From Campylobacter concisus (GTDB lineage Bacteria > Campylobacterota > Campylobacteria > Campylobacterales > Campylobacteraceae), in NCBI RefSeq assembly GCF_001891085.1, contig NZ_JXUP01000001.1:248001-312000 (forward strand): a stretch of 64,000 bases of DNA. Direction: 5' to 3'. Each line of letters starts with the position of its first letter. Within the stretch, counting starts at the first letter, position 1. Position numbers and translations under genes: made by a program. This document shows, one piece after another, positions 17,099-25,510 of the stretch. A model generated the notes under the pieces. That model searched no databases, was not told the DNA's origin, and saw nothing but the letters and a program-made list of their open reading frames with translations.

Positions 17099-18774
17099 TA
17101 AAATTTATCCTTCATCTGCTCTATTTGTTCTTTTAATACACGTTTTAGCACCTTACCAGTAGCATTTCTAGGCAACTCTTCGGCAAAATAGATACTCTTT
17201 GGTATCTTGAAATTTGCTAAATTTTTCTTCAAATGCTCCCTTACTGTTTTTTCATCAAGATCCATACCATCTTTTACTTGTATGAAAGCGACGACCTCTT
17301 CATCAGCATGTACATCTTTTACGCCAATTACCGCTGTTGCTTCAACTGCTTCAAGTTTGTAAATAACCTCTTCGATCTCACGCGGATAGATGTTGATACC
17401 CTTTGATATGATAAGATCTTTTTTGCGATCAACGATATATATAAAGCCTTCTTCATCGACTTTGCCAAGATCTCCGGTCTTTAACCAGCCGTTTATGATG
17501 GTCTCATCAGTGATGCTTGGCATACCATAGTAGCCTTGCATGACGCAGTCGCCCTTTACAATGATCTCACCGATCTGGCCAATTGGAAGCTCCATCATCT
17601 CATCATTTACTATCTTTACCTCATAACCATCAAGCACAGGCCCTACACTTAAAAGCTTTTGTTTATCATATAAATTTGCAGCTACGACTGGTGAGCATTC
17701 GCTAAGGCCATATCCCTCGACAAGTGTTGCACGCGGAAATTTCACTCTAAAGTCATCTATCGTCTGCTTTGCAAGCGGAGCCGCACCACTTACAAATAAT
17801 CTAATGCGGTTAAACCATCTAAAATACCAAGGAATTTTTGCTTTACCAATAGCTGTATAGATGGCTGGGATTCCCAAAAATACAGTTACACGCTTTAGCA
17901 AAGTTTGTTTTAGTACATTTGAAAATGGAAATACTGATTTTACAAGAACCATCGAAGCGCTCGCGAATATCGGAAGCAACACCATTGCAGTTAGTGTAAA
18001 ACTATGAAACATCGGTAAAAAGACTATGAAACGATCGCTTTTTTTCACTATAAAACGATCATGGGCTCCAATTAAATTTGAAAAGATATTTCTATAGCTT
18101 ATCATCGCACCCTTTGGCTTGCCAGTAGTGCCTGAAGTGTAAATTATATGCATTAAATCATCTATTGCCGGATGCTTTGCGATACTAAGAGCATATTTGT
18201 GATTTAGAGTTTCTGTAAAATTTATGTTTTTAATGAGCCCATTATTTTCATAGCCCTTACTCATATCCTCTTTTGAAATTTGAGGAGTTGAAGTGAGATA
18301 CGCGCTCTCGCCATACTCTTCGTCAGTGTCTATATATTCATCTTTTGAAGCACTTTGAAGCTTCTTTGGTATTGCTCCGATCCATATTATCTTTCTTAAA
18401 ATTTCAAGCTCATTTAATGCGATTAACTCTTTTGCAAGCGAGCTAGACGCAAAAAGCACCTTTGCACCGCAATCATTTATGATATATTCAAACTCATTTG
18501 CTTTTAAAAAAGTATTCATAGGCACTGCGATACCGCCTATTGCAGTTATCGCAAGGTATGAAATAATAAATTCTTTCGAGTTTGTAACCGCCATAGCCAC
18601 TTTATCACCAAATTTTACTCCAGCAAGTTGCAAATAAGCTGCCACTTTATCGACATTTTGCTTTAATTCGCGATATTTTAGTTTCTCTTTTTCTTCAAAA
18701 AGAGCTACTTGATTTGGATTTTCCTTTGCTACTTTGGTTAAAATTTCATAAAAATTATTATAAGAGTATCGCAT
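17098..18774 (-). CDS. Long-chain fatty acid-CoA ligase (AMP-binding)
   Basis: 558 residues of the ANL superfamily. The P-loop IIYTSGTTGKPKGAMIS, the adenine-binding VEGYGLSECSP, the hinge region GWLKTGDLGKVDEEGFIYI and the C-terminal catalytic Lys motif PRNATGKVLKR are all present. The enzyme activates fatty acids to acyl-CoA through an acyl-adenylate. The neighbour upstream is a FadL-type outer membrane protein, so the pair plausibly forms a fatty-acid uptake and activation unit. That link is inference from position. The substrate could also be a hydrophobic carboxylate other than a long-chain fatty acid. Confidence 0.9.
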   Translation of the reverse strand: MRYSYNNFYEILTKVAKENPNQVALFEEKEKLKYRELKQNVDKVAAYLQLAGVKFGDKVAMAVTNSKEFIISYLAITAIGGIAVPMNTFLKANEFEYIINDCGAKVLFASSSLAKELIALNELEILRKIIWIGAIPKKLQSASKDEYIDTDEEYGESAYLTSTPQISKEDMSKGYENNGLIKNINFTETLNHKYALSIAKHPAIDDLMHIIYTSGTTGKPKGAMISYRNIFSNLIGAHDRFIVKKSDRFIVFLPMFHSFTLTAMVLLPIFASASMVLVKSVFPFSNVLKQTLLKRVTVFLGIPAIYTAIGKAKIPWYFRWFNRIRLFVSGAAPLAKQTIDDFRVKFPRATLVEGYGLSECSPVVAANLYDKQKLLSVGPVLDGYEVKIVNDEMMELPIGQIGEIIVKGDCVMQGYYGMPSITDETIINGWLKTGDLGKVDEEGFIYIVDRKKDLIISKGINIYPREIEEVIYKLEAVEATAVIGVKDVHADEEVVAFIQVKDGMDLDEKTVREHLKKNLANFKIPKSIYFAEELPRNATGKVLKRVLKEQIEQMKDKF

Positions 18775-18786
18775 TATTGACCCTAA

Positions 18787-20016
18787 CTAAAACGTATATT
18801 TAAAAGTCGTACCAAGGATTTGGATCGTACCAGTATCAAATTCCCCTGACATTTTTCCATTAGCTGTTGAAATACTTGTTGCACGCTTTTTGTCACGGTG
18901 TTGATAAACATATCCAAGTGCCATTTCAAGATTTGGTGTAAATTTATAATTTACTCCAAAAGAATACACTTTAGACGTAGTATTTGGAAGCTCTAAGCCA
19001 GTATGCTTGCTACTTGTAATGTCCTCATCATAAGCAAAGCCAGCCATTAGTCTAAATTTTTCATTTACGTCGTAGGCAAGACCTAGTCTATATGTATTTG
19101 TATCTTTTGCGTTTTTAATAACTGGATCGTCCATGAATCTTGCAAAAGCTGGATGCGAGTGAGCTGGACCTTTATCCATGTATTCAAAGTCATAGCCTTT
19201 AAATTTAGACCAATACGTCCTCTCAAAAGCTAGTAAAAGAGTAAAGTCGCTAAATTTATAGCCAGCAGCAAGCACAAGCTGTGCAGGAAGTGGGATCTCG
19301 ACTCTAGTCTTTCCATGATAACTTATAGACGCAAACCGTCCTTTAAAATCAGCATCTGTATGGCCCTTAAGTTCCAAATTTACCTTTGAGCGGTAAGTAA
19401 CAGCAAAGCTTAAATCCTCAATAGGTCTATAAGTAAGTGCGACATTGTAACCGTAGTCCATGCCATCGCCTTTTATCTCCCTATAGCCTATCTGTCCAAA
19501 ATCACTTGCAATCTTACCTTTACTATAAACACCCCTAGCACCAAGAGCAATAGCAAGTTTATCGTTTATACGATATGCAACAGTTGGATTTAGCTCAACA
19601 ACTTGCAGCTTAAACCTTTTAGCGGTAAATGCAGTAGCTGGATCCTCCCATGATACACCAACAGCAGCAGGAACGGCAAGAGCTAAACCAAATTTCCAGT
19701 TTTCATAAATTTCTGGCGTTACAAAACTAAATGTACCAGCTAGTGAGTCAAATTTTTCTGACTTGTAGCTTTTGCCACTATCACTTTTAAACTCGAGCTT
19801 ATTTATATGAAACCAGCCAAGGGTACTTTCTAGATGATGGCGTCCATCTAAAAACATCATATTTGCTGGGTTAAAATACGCCGCATCAGCTCCAAAACTA
19901 AAGGCCACGTTACTAGCAGCAAGACCTAAAGAATCAGCACTTTGCTCAGGAACCTTATAACCTCCAGCATTTAGCAAAGTAGATGCCATAATAATGCTTA
20001 ATAGCACTTTTTTCAT
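18787..20016 (-). CDS. FadL/OmpP1 family outer membrane transporter
   Basis: 409 residues from the ATG at 20016, preceded by AAGGAAAAACT. The first ~18 residues ([18 protein letters not shown]) are a signal peptide. The mature N terminus has the FadL hatch pattern [33 protein letters not shown], seen here in pieces such as [11 protein letters not shown]. Many alternating beta strands follow, and the protein ends in Phe (TTFKYTF), as outer-membrane barrels do. FadL proteins let long-chain fatty acids or other hydrophobic molecules into the cell. The gene overlaps the end of nfo by 4 bases and is followed by the acyl-CoA ligase. Confidence 0.92.
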   Translation of the reverse strand: MKKVLLSIIMASTLLNAGGYKVPEQSADSLGLAASNVAFSFGADAAYFNPANMMFLDGRHHLESTLGWFHINKLEFKSDSGKSYKSEKFDSLAGTFSFVTPEIYENWKFGLALAVPAAVGVSWEDPATAFTAKRFKLQVVELNPTVAYRINDKLAIALGARGVYSKGKIASDFGQIGYREIKGDGMDYGYNVALTYRPIEDLSFAVTYRSKVNLELKGHTDADFKGRFASISYHGKTRVEIPLPAQLVLAAGYKFSDFTLLLAFERTYWSKFKGYDFEYMDKGPAHSHPAFARFMDDPVIKNAKDTNTYRLGLAYDVNEKFRLMAGFAYDEDITSSKHTGLELPNTTSKVYSFGVNYKFTPNLEMALGYVYQHRDKKRATSISTANGKMSGEFDTGTIQILGTTFKYTF

Positions 20017-20864
20017 AGTTTTTCCTTTTCGAAATTTCTTAAAATTTTTATCTCGTCTTCCCAAATACTCTCGTCAATCGTCTCTAATATTAAAGGAATT
20101 TCGCCTATTTTATCATCATTTATTATATTTTTAAAAGCACTAAATCCAAGCTCACCCTTGCCAAGGCTCTCGTGCCTATCTTTTTTCGAGCCAAGCCCAA
20201 ATTTTGCATCATTTAAATGCATGCCAGATAAAAATTTATAGCCAATGATCGCATCAAATTCCCCCATAGTTTTAGCGTAGGCCTCTTTACTTCTTAGATC
20301 ATATCCAGCAGCAAATGCGTGACAGGTATCAAAGCAAACACCAACCCTACTCTCATCTTCTACTCGCTCTATTAAATAAGCAATCTGCTTAAAACTAAAG
20401 CCTAAATTTGAGCCTTGTGCAGCTGTATTTTCGATGACTAGCTTTACACCGCTTGTGCGCTTAAGTGCCACGTTCATGCAGCTTACGATATTATCTAAGC
20501 ACTCTTTTTCGCTTATTTGTTTTAGATGTGAGCCTGGATGAAAATTTAAAAGCTCTAGCCCAAGCTTACTGGCGCGATCTATCTCATCCACAAAGGCTTC
20601 AAGCGACTTTGCTCTTGCCTCCTCATCCGGATGGCCTAAATTTATCAAGTAACTACTGTGTGGCAAAACATGCTTTGTGCTTATGCCAGAAATTTTTAGA
20701 TTTTCTTTAAACTGCTCTATTTCACTAGCACTTAGCTCTTTTGCATTCCACTGGCGTTGATTTTTTGTAAAAAACGCAAAGGCATTTGCTCCTATTTTTG
20801 CAGCATTTAACGGAGCGTTGAACACGCCTCCAGCCGCACTTACGTGAGCTCCTATGTATCTCAT
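20013..20864 (-). CDS. nfo: Endonuclease IV (AP endonuclease)
   Basis: 283 residues with the AP endonuclease 2 fold. Metal-binding motifs are visible: [13 protein letters not shown] at the start, [41 protein letters not shown] and [24 protein letters not shown] in pieces ([13 protein letters not shown]), and LILETID. It cuts DNA at abasic sites in base-excision repair using three zinc ions. The ATG overlaps the stop of the lipoprotein gene by 4 bases (ATGA). Confidence 0.97.
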   Translation of the reverse strand: MRYIGAHVSAAGGVFNAPLNAAKIGANAFAFFTKNQRQWNAKELSASEIEQFKENLKISGISTKHVLPHSSYLINLGHPDEEARAKSLEAFVDEIDRASKLGLELLNFHPGSHLKQISEKECLDNIVSCMNVALKRTSGVKLVIENTAAQGSNLGFSFKQIAYLIERVEDESRVGVCFDTCHAFAAGYDLRSKEAYAKTMGEFDAIIGYKFLSGMHLNDAKFGLGSKKDRHESLGKGELGFSAFKNIINDDKIGEIPLILETIDESIWEDEIKILRNFEKEKL

Positions 20865-21331
20865 TTTAACTCTTTTATTATCACTCTTATTTTATTTTTG
20901 CTATCTATAAATTTGACGTAGTTGTCGCAAACCTCGTATTTTATAAAATATGAACTTAGATCTTGGCTAAAACCACACTCCGTATTTATCAAGCCTTTGC
21001 CATCATAAATCTTTTCTTTTTGCAAAATTTCTTCAAAAAGGCTCTCATAGTGTGGGGCTAGAAAAAATTTCTCATTAAACTCAGTCTTGTTAAAGCAAGC
21101 ATTATTTATGCAAATTTTATCTCTTATGCTTATGTTTGCAGTGTTTACTCCGGAGCTATAAATTTGCAAATTTAGCTCATTTTTATATTTATGGAAAAAT
21201 CCAACGTCATTTATCTTGATCATCGGCGAAAATAAAGTAACTTGAAAAGCTTGTGAATTTTGCGGCGTTTTGGTAGCTACGCAACCTGTAAAAATAAAAA
21301 CAGACAACAAAGTAAATAAAAATTTTTTCAA
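20861..21331 (-). CDS. Putative lipoprotein, family not recognised
   Basis: 156 residues with a classical lipoprotein signal: [17 protein letters not shown], with Cys17 as the lipidation site. The mature part has four further Cys (CINNACF, TECGF, EVCDNY) that could form two disulfides in the periplasm. The body looks beta-rich. It is the first gene of the minus-strand run leading to nfo, the porin and the acyl-CoA ligase. I do not recognise the family, so no function is offered. Confidence 0.75.
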   Translation of the reverse strand: MKKFLFTLLSVFIFTGCVATKTPQNSQAFQVTLFSPMIKINDVGFFHKYKNELNLQIYSSGVNTANISIRDKICINNACFNKTEFNEKFFLAPHYESLFEEILQKEKIYDGKGLINTECGFSQDLSSYFIKYEVCDNYVKFIDSKNKIRVIIKELK

Positions 21332-21371
21332 AAATTTTTCCTTATTAAACTAAAATTAAGTATAAAAGAAA

Positions 21372-21377
21372 TATAAT
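21372..21377 (+). promoter_or_regulatory. -10 element for tRNA-Glu
   Basis: TATAAT at 21372-21377, 22 bases before the 5' end of tRNA-Glu(TTC), with a C-rich discriminator (CCC) after it. No convincing -35 element is seen, which is common in Campylobacter. Confidence 0.6.
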
Positions 21378-21399
21378 CCCAACTTCATAACCGACATGT

Positions 21400-21474
21400 G
21401 GCCCATTCGTCTAGCGGTTAGGACATCGCCCTTTCACGGCGGTAACACGAGTTCGAGTCTCGTATGGGTCACCA
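21400..21474 (+). tRNA. tRNA-Glu (TTC anticodon)
   Basis: Acceptor GGCCCAT / ATGGGTC, discriminator A, encoded CCA; anticodon stem TCGCC / GGCGG closes loop CTTTCAC, anticodon TTC. It stands alone between the lipoprotein gene and mntP. It differs from the tRNA-Glu(CTC) at 2917-2991 essentially only in the anticodon arm. Confidence 0.98.
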
Positions 21475-21557
21475 CTTCTAGAAATCAAAATCTTATCCAT
21501 ATAAGCTTTAAAATATAGTTAATCTTAAATATTATTTTTAATTGTTATTTTAAATTT

Positions 21558-22118
21558 TTATTGAACTGCGCCGCTTTCAATTAAATGCGTTATTAAGATT
21601 TTAAAACCTAGAAAAATTAATATCGATCCTCCCAAAAAGAGCGCCTTTTTCTCTAAAATTTCACCCATAAATTTACCTATATAAAAAGCAATCAAACTTA
21701 ATGCAAAGCAGACTACACCGATGATAAGTGAGCTCTGAAAGATGTTTATCTCTTCAAAGCTAAGTGTGACGCCAACGGCAAGAGCGTCTATACTAGTAGC
21801 AAATGTTCCATACAAAATAGTCTTAAATCCTATCTTAAGATACTCGCACTCCTCTTTACTACAGGCCTCTTTAAACATTCTAAAACCAAGAAAACAGAGT
21901 ATAAAAAATGCAATAAAATGATCAACCGAGCTTATAAATTTTGCAAAACTAACACCTAAAAGATAGCCAAGAAGCGGCATAAGAAACTGAAAAAAACCAA
22001 GTATAAAAGCAATAAATAAAATTTTATTAAGAGCTAAATTTTTATATCTTGCACCATTTGCCATATTTAGTGCCGCACTATCCATACTAAGAGCGAAGCT
22101 AAGAAGTAAAAGTTGCAT
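21558..22118 (-). CDS. mntP: Manganese efflux pump MntP
   Basis: 186 residues with six hydrophobic segments in two repeated halves. The paired acidic motifs of the YebN/MntP family are present: [16 protein letters not shown] near the N terminus and [17 protein letters not shown] in the middle. Members export Mn(II). The gene is monocistronic on the minus strand. A perfect 6-bp hairpin covers its Shine-Dalgarno region (see separate entry). I see no yybP-ykoY type riboswitch in the short leader. The gene shares its upstream region with the DUF4197 gene on the other strand. Confidence 0.92.
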   Translation of the reverse strand: MQLLLLSFALSMDSAALNMANGARYKNLALNKILFIAFILGFFQFLMPLLGYLLGVSFAKFISSVDHFIAFFILCFLGFRMFKEACSKEECEYLKIGFKTILYGTFATSIDALAVGVTLSFEEINIFQSSLIIGVVCFALSLIAFYIGKFMGEILEKKALFLGGSILIFLGFKILITHLIESGAVQ

Positions 22119-22123
22119 AATCT

Positions 22124-22139
22124 CCCTTTAGAAAAAGGG
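22124..22139 (-). promoter_or_regulatory. Hairpin covering the mntP ribosome binding site
   Basis: On the minus strand CCCTTT-TTCT-AAAGGG forms a perfect 6-bp stem with a 4-base loop; its 3' arm is the core of the Shine-Dalgarno AAAGGGAG, ending 5 bases before the ATG (22118). Folding would block ribosome entry, so translation could be controlled by temperature, protein or RNA binding. This is inference from the fold alone. Confidence 0.45.
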
Positions 22140-22227
22140 TGAATTCTAGTGCAAAAAGATTAAATTTATTTTAAGTGTTTAGATATTTTTTGTATGATTT
22201 TGCTTTAAATTTAAAAAAGGAGAGAAG

Positions 22228-22977
22228 ATGAAAAGATCTCTTGTTATTCTTTGTGGCGCGCTTGCTTTAAATTTACAAGCCACAAATATGGACGATATGA
22301 TAAATAAAGGCGTCAAAATAGCCACTCACGCATCAAGTGGCGATTATAAAAGCCTAGTTAGCGAGGCACTAAATGCCGCTGTTAGCGAGCTTTCAAAAGA
22401 GGGCTTTATAAACAATGCCACAGCTAAAATTCCGCTCCCAAAAAGCCTTGAGATGGCGTCAAATTTAGCCAAAAAAGTAGGCGGCGAGAAGTGGGCGCAG
22501 GACCTTAGCAAGTCGATAAACAACGCTGCGACCACGGCCGTGCCAAAGGCTGCTGAAATTTTTAGCGAAAGCATAAAAAATATGAGCGAAGCAGATGTCA
22601 AAAAGCTCTTTAACGGCGGCAGTGACAGCGTTACGAAATATTTGCAGCAAAGCTCCAGCCAAAAGCTAAAGGCGGCATTTACGCCAATAATTGAGAAAAT
22701 GATGAGCGAAAATAGCTTTGCGACTGCCTATAACGGGCTAAATTCTTTCATCGGCGGCTCAGCAAAAAATAATGAAACGATAAAATCAGTAAAGAGCCTA
22801 GCTAAAAATTTAGGTGCAAGCGAGTATGTGCCAGATGATGGCGAGGATCTAAACGCATATATCACGAGAAAGACGCTAGATGGGCTATTTAACGTGATGA
22901 GCAAGAAGGAAAAGGGGCTAAGAAGCGGCTTTAGCCTAGATAGTGGCAAAAAGGTGCTAGATTCGATCTTTAAATGA
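22228..22977 (+). CDS. DUF4197 family exported protein
   Basis: 249 residues with a cleavable signal peptide (RSLVILCGALALNLQA). The body matches the DUF4197 pattern: a helical region with EALNAAVSELSKEGFINN, AKIPLPKSLEMASNLAKK, KSINNAATTAVPKAAEIF, then YLQQSSSQKLKAAFTPII and a C-terminal YITRKTLDGLFNVMSKKEKG. Function of the family is unknown; it is found as a periplasmic protein in many proteobacteria. ATG follows AAGGAGAGAAG. The EamA transporter gene overlaps its stop (ATGA), so they form an operon. Confidence 0.88.
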   Translation: MKRSLVILCGALALNLQATNMDDMINKGVKIATHASSGDYKSLVSEALNAAVSELSKEGFINNATAKIPLPKSLEMASNLAKKVGGEKWAQDLSKSINNAATTAVPKAAEIFSESIKNMSEADVKKLFNGGSDSVTKYLQQSSSQKLKAAFTPIIEKMMSENSFATAYNGLNSFIGGSAKNNETIKSVKSLAKNLGASEYVPDDGEDLNAYITRKTLDGLFNVMSKKEKGLRSGFSLDSGKKVLDSIFK

Positions 22978-23855
22978 AAAATTTAAGCACACAAAACAAA
23001 GCTGACATCGCACTCATCGTAGTTGCCATCGTTTGGGGCGCTACGTTTTTACCTATGGCAAATGCACTAAGAACAAATAGTGTCTTTGTCATGCTCTTTT
23101 GTAGATTTTTTATTTCCGCTATCTTTATGGGACTTATAGCATTTAAATTTTCTAAAATTTTTGATAAAAGAAGTGTAGTTTATGGCATTATCCTTGGCGT
23201 AGTTCTTTTTGGTTCGTTTGTTGCTCAAACTTACGCTCTAAAACTTACTTTTAGCTCAAGTGTTGCCTTTATTACAGGGCTTGAGTGTGTGATCGTGCCT
23301 TTTATGACAGCACTCATTTTTAAAAATAAAATAACCATTTTTGCTATTTTTGGTGCACTTATTGCTATTTTTGGGCTTTGGCTTTTAAGTGGAGCCACTC
23401 TTGCTTTAGGAGCTGGCGAGGTACTTGCCCTACTTTGTGCCATATTTTACGCACTTTACACAAGCTTAAATGGCCACTTTGTAAGAAAATGTGAGCTTTA
23501 TTTGCTTGTATTTGTAGTATTTCTCACTGTCTCTTTACTCTCATTTGTCTTTGCGTTCATTGAAGGTAGTGTGGTGCCAAATTATGATAGGGAATTTTTT
23601 ATAGCAATTCTCATCACTGCATTTATTGGCACCATTTTTTGCTACTTTGTTCAAACCATCGCTCAAAGATATACAACAGCCAGCAAAGCAGCTTTATTTT
23701 TCTGTCTTGAACCAGTTTCTGCTGGCTTTATCGGCTATTTTTTCGCTGATGAAAAGCTAACACTCATACAAATTTTTGGCGCAATCTTAATAATCTTTGG
23801 AGTTATTTTTAGCGAATTTGGTAAAAAATTTTTCTCTAGGTCAAAACTAGCTTAA
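22974..23855 (+). CDS. EamA/DMT family transporter
   Basis: 293 residues with about ten membrane helices arranged as two EamA repeats. The first repeat opens with IALIVVAIVWGATFLPMANAL and the second with AGEVLALLCAIFYALYTSL; near the end are SKAALFFCLEPVSAGFIGYFF and IQIFGAILIIFGVIFSE, both typical of drug/metabolite exporters. Substrate cannot be told from sequence. It is coupled to the DUF4197 gene and ends convergently with the methyltransferase, overlapping it by 4 bases. Confidence 0.9.
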   Translation: MKNLSTQNKADIALIVVAIVWGATFLPMANALRTNSVFVMLFCRFFISAIFMGLIAFKFSKIFDKRSVVYGIILGVVLFGSFVAQTYALKLTFSSSVAFITGLECVIVPFMTALIFKNKITIFAIFGALIAIFGLWLLSGATLALGAGEVLALLCAIFYALYTSLNGHFVRKCELYLLVFVVFLTVSLLSFVFAFIEGSVVPNYDREFFIAILITAFIGTIFCYFVQTIAQRYTTASKAALFFCLEPVSAGFIGYFFADEKLTLIQIFGAILIIFGVIFSEFGKKFFSRSKLA

Positions 23856-24577
23856 AAGACAAAAAGCTTCATCTGCGACTCTATTTTCTCATCTATAAAC
23901 TCGCCATCAAATCTCTCTTTTAACATCGCTAAAACCGCCTTTTCATCGTAGTTTTTAGCTCCGTTTATCTCAAGGTGCCAGCAGATATTCTCAGCAGCTT
24001 CCTGCATGCTTCGTCTAGCGATCCTTGTCTCGTTTAAAATTTCACTCTTATAAGCAATTCCTTGCTCATTTAGCCACGCTTCAAGCCTATTTACAACATT
24101 TTTTTGAGAGAGAGTGCGTCCAAATTTTTTAAAAAATGGCTCAATCAAATCAGAGCTTCTAGGCTTATCCCAGCCAAGGTAGAGTTTTTGATTTGCGATA
24201 TTATAAAATTTAACAAAATCTTCATCGCTAGCAATCGCTGGACTCATCGTACAAATTGCAATATCAAAGTGCTTTGTAGGCTTAAATTCTCTCCAAGAGC
24301 AAACCTCACTAGTTAAATTTGTCACGCCAAATCTTTTAGCATCTTCATTTAAAATTTCTATCATATTTTTTGAGCTATCAATGCCAGTTATATCTTTTGC
24401 AATTTTTGACAAAAATATCGTCCAAACACCGGTACCACAGCCTATATCAAGAATTTCTTTACCGCTAAAATCAACTCCCCAAGCTAAGGCTTTAGCAAAA
24501 ATTTGTTGCTGAATAGCACTTACTTTGCCATCAAACCTTTGATAATTTGACGCCTTTTTATCCCATAAATTTTGCAT
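23852..24577 (-). CDS. Class I SAM-dependent methyltransferase
   Basis: 241 residues. The SAM-binding motif ILDIGCGTGVWTIFL lies around residues 40-55, followed by the acidic motif II in DITGIDSSKNMIEI and post-motif FDIAICTMSPAIAS. The C-terminal third carries a helical extension with SRRSMQEAAENICWHLE-like helices. Substrate is unknown; the general fold and Methyltransf_11-like motifs are clear. It is a single minus-strand gene, convergent with the EamA transporter and divergent from the thioesterase. Confidence 0.85.
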   Translation of the reverse strand: MQNLWDKKASNYQRFDGKVSAIQQQIFAKALAWGVDFSGKEILDIGCGTGVWTIFLSKIAKDITGIDSSKNMIEILNEDAKRFGVTNLTSEVCSWREFKPTKHFDIAICTMSPAIASDEDFVKFYNIANQKLYLGWDKPRSSDLIEPFFKKFGRTLSQKNVVNRLEAWLNEQGIAYKSEILNETRIARRSMQEAAENICWHLEINGAKNYDEKAVLAMLKERFDGEFIDEKIESQMKLFVF

Positions 24578-24623
24578 TTTAGCTCCTTATTTTTGGTTAT
24601 AATTCTAGCAAAAAAGGCCAGAA

Positions 24624-25016
24624 ATGAAAGATTTTATCTACAAAGTAATAATTCCACCACAAGCCATTGATATGCACGGACACATGAATAATGTCTATTA
24701 TTTCACACTTATGCAAGAGGCTGCATTTGCGCACTCTGCAGCGGTTGGCGACACGGTTGAGGCGCAGTATAAAAGAGGCGAGATCTGGCTCATTAGAAAA
24801 AATGAAGCCAAATATATAAAAAGCGTAAAATTGATGGATGAGATAGAAATTCATACTTACACACAAGCTGAAGGCAAGGCGACTTCGTGTAGATATTTTG
24901 AGTTTAAAAAAGATGACGAGCTAATAGCAACCGGCAAGACCGAGTTTGTCTATATCGATCTAAAAACAAATCGTCCAAAAGCCATTCCAGCTGAGATCAT
25001 CGCTCTTTACTCGTGA
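24624..25016 (+). CDS. Acyl-CoA thioesterase, 4HBT hot-dog family
   Basis: 130 residues, the length of a single hot-dog domain. The N-terminal part has QAIDMHGHMNNVYYFTLMQEAAFAH, here the D..GH(M/V)NN.Y pattern in which the Asp is the likely catalytic residue in 4-hydroxybenzoyl-CoA-thioesterase-like enzymes. The second half has the usual beta strands RYFEFKKDDELIATGKTEFVYID. It probably hydrolyses an acyl-CoA in the cytoplasm. The stop overlaps the end of the Zur-like gene, which is on the other strand. Confidence 0.85.
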   Translation: MKDFIYKVIIPPQAIDMHGHMNNVYYFTLMQEAAFAHSAAVGDTVEAQYKRGEIWLIRKNEAKYIKSVKLMDEIEIHTYTQAEGKATSCRYFEFKKDDELIATGKTEFVYIDLKTNRPKAIPAEIIALYS

Positions 25017-25366
25017 TCACACTCATCACAAACGCCTTTTATCACGGCGCTTTTTATATTTTTAGCGACGTTTAGATGGGGCATATCGATGTTTGTGACT
25101 TTATGACAGATATCGCAGATAAAGTACGCTTTTGCCTCATTTGCTAGTTCGTAGTAGCTTTTATGATTATTTTCAGTTTTTATGACAAGGCCTTTTTTTT
25201 CAAAAATTTCTATGCTTCTATAAAAAGTAGTTTTATTTGCATTAAGGCTTTCTAAAATTTCATCATAACTTAATGGAGTTTTGGCATTTTGCAAAATTTC
25301 AACGAGCTTTATGCGAAAAGTAGTTGCTTTGATACTATGCTCTTCTAAGAAATTTCTTGCATTCAT
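25007..25366 (-). CDS. Fur family regulator, probably Zur-like
   Basis: 119 residues from the ATG at 25366 (GGGTAAGG directly upstream); a longer frame from 25417 lacks a ribosome site and runs into the znuA control region. The N-terminal winged helix (LEEHSIKATTFRIKLVEIL through KTTFYRSIEIFEKKGLV) and C-terminal dimer domain with two CxxC pairs (CDIC, CDEC) are typical of Fur proteins with a structural zinc. Divergence from znuA and a palindrome between them point to zinc as the signal. A Fur or PerR role is less likely because no iron or peroxide gene is adjacent. Confidence 0.85.
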   Translation of the reverse strand: MNARNFLEEHSIKATTFRIKLVEILQNAKTPLSYDEILESLNANKTTFYRSIEIFEKKGLVIKTENNHKSYYELANEAKAYFICDICHKVTNIDMPHLNVAKNIKSAVIKGVCDECDHE

Positions 25367-25453
25367 CCTTACCCTTTTTATTTTTTGTATATTAACGCTA
25401 AAAGTTTTAAATTTCATTTAAAAAGCACTATATTTAGGCTTTTGTTCTTTAAG

Positions 25454-25470
25454 TTGCAACCAAGTTGCAA
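25454..25470. promoter_or_regulatory. 17-bp palindrome, candidate Zur operator
   Basis: TTGCAAC-CAA-GTTGCAA is a perfect 7-3-7 inverted repeat between the divergent Zur-like gene and znuA. It also reads as a direct repeat of AAGTTGCAA with an 11-base period, one helical turn. It ends 40 bases before the znuA start and could overlap a -35 element. Size and symmetry fit a Fur-family dimer site; binding is inferred. Confidence 0.65.
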
Positions 25471-25510
25471 TCTGCTAAACTTCCGCAATATTTTTTCAAA
25501 TAAAGGAGAG

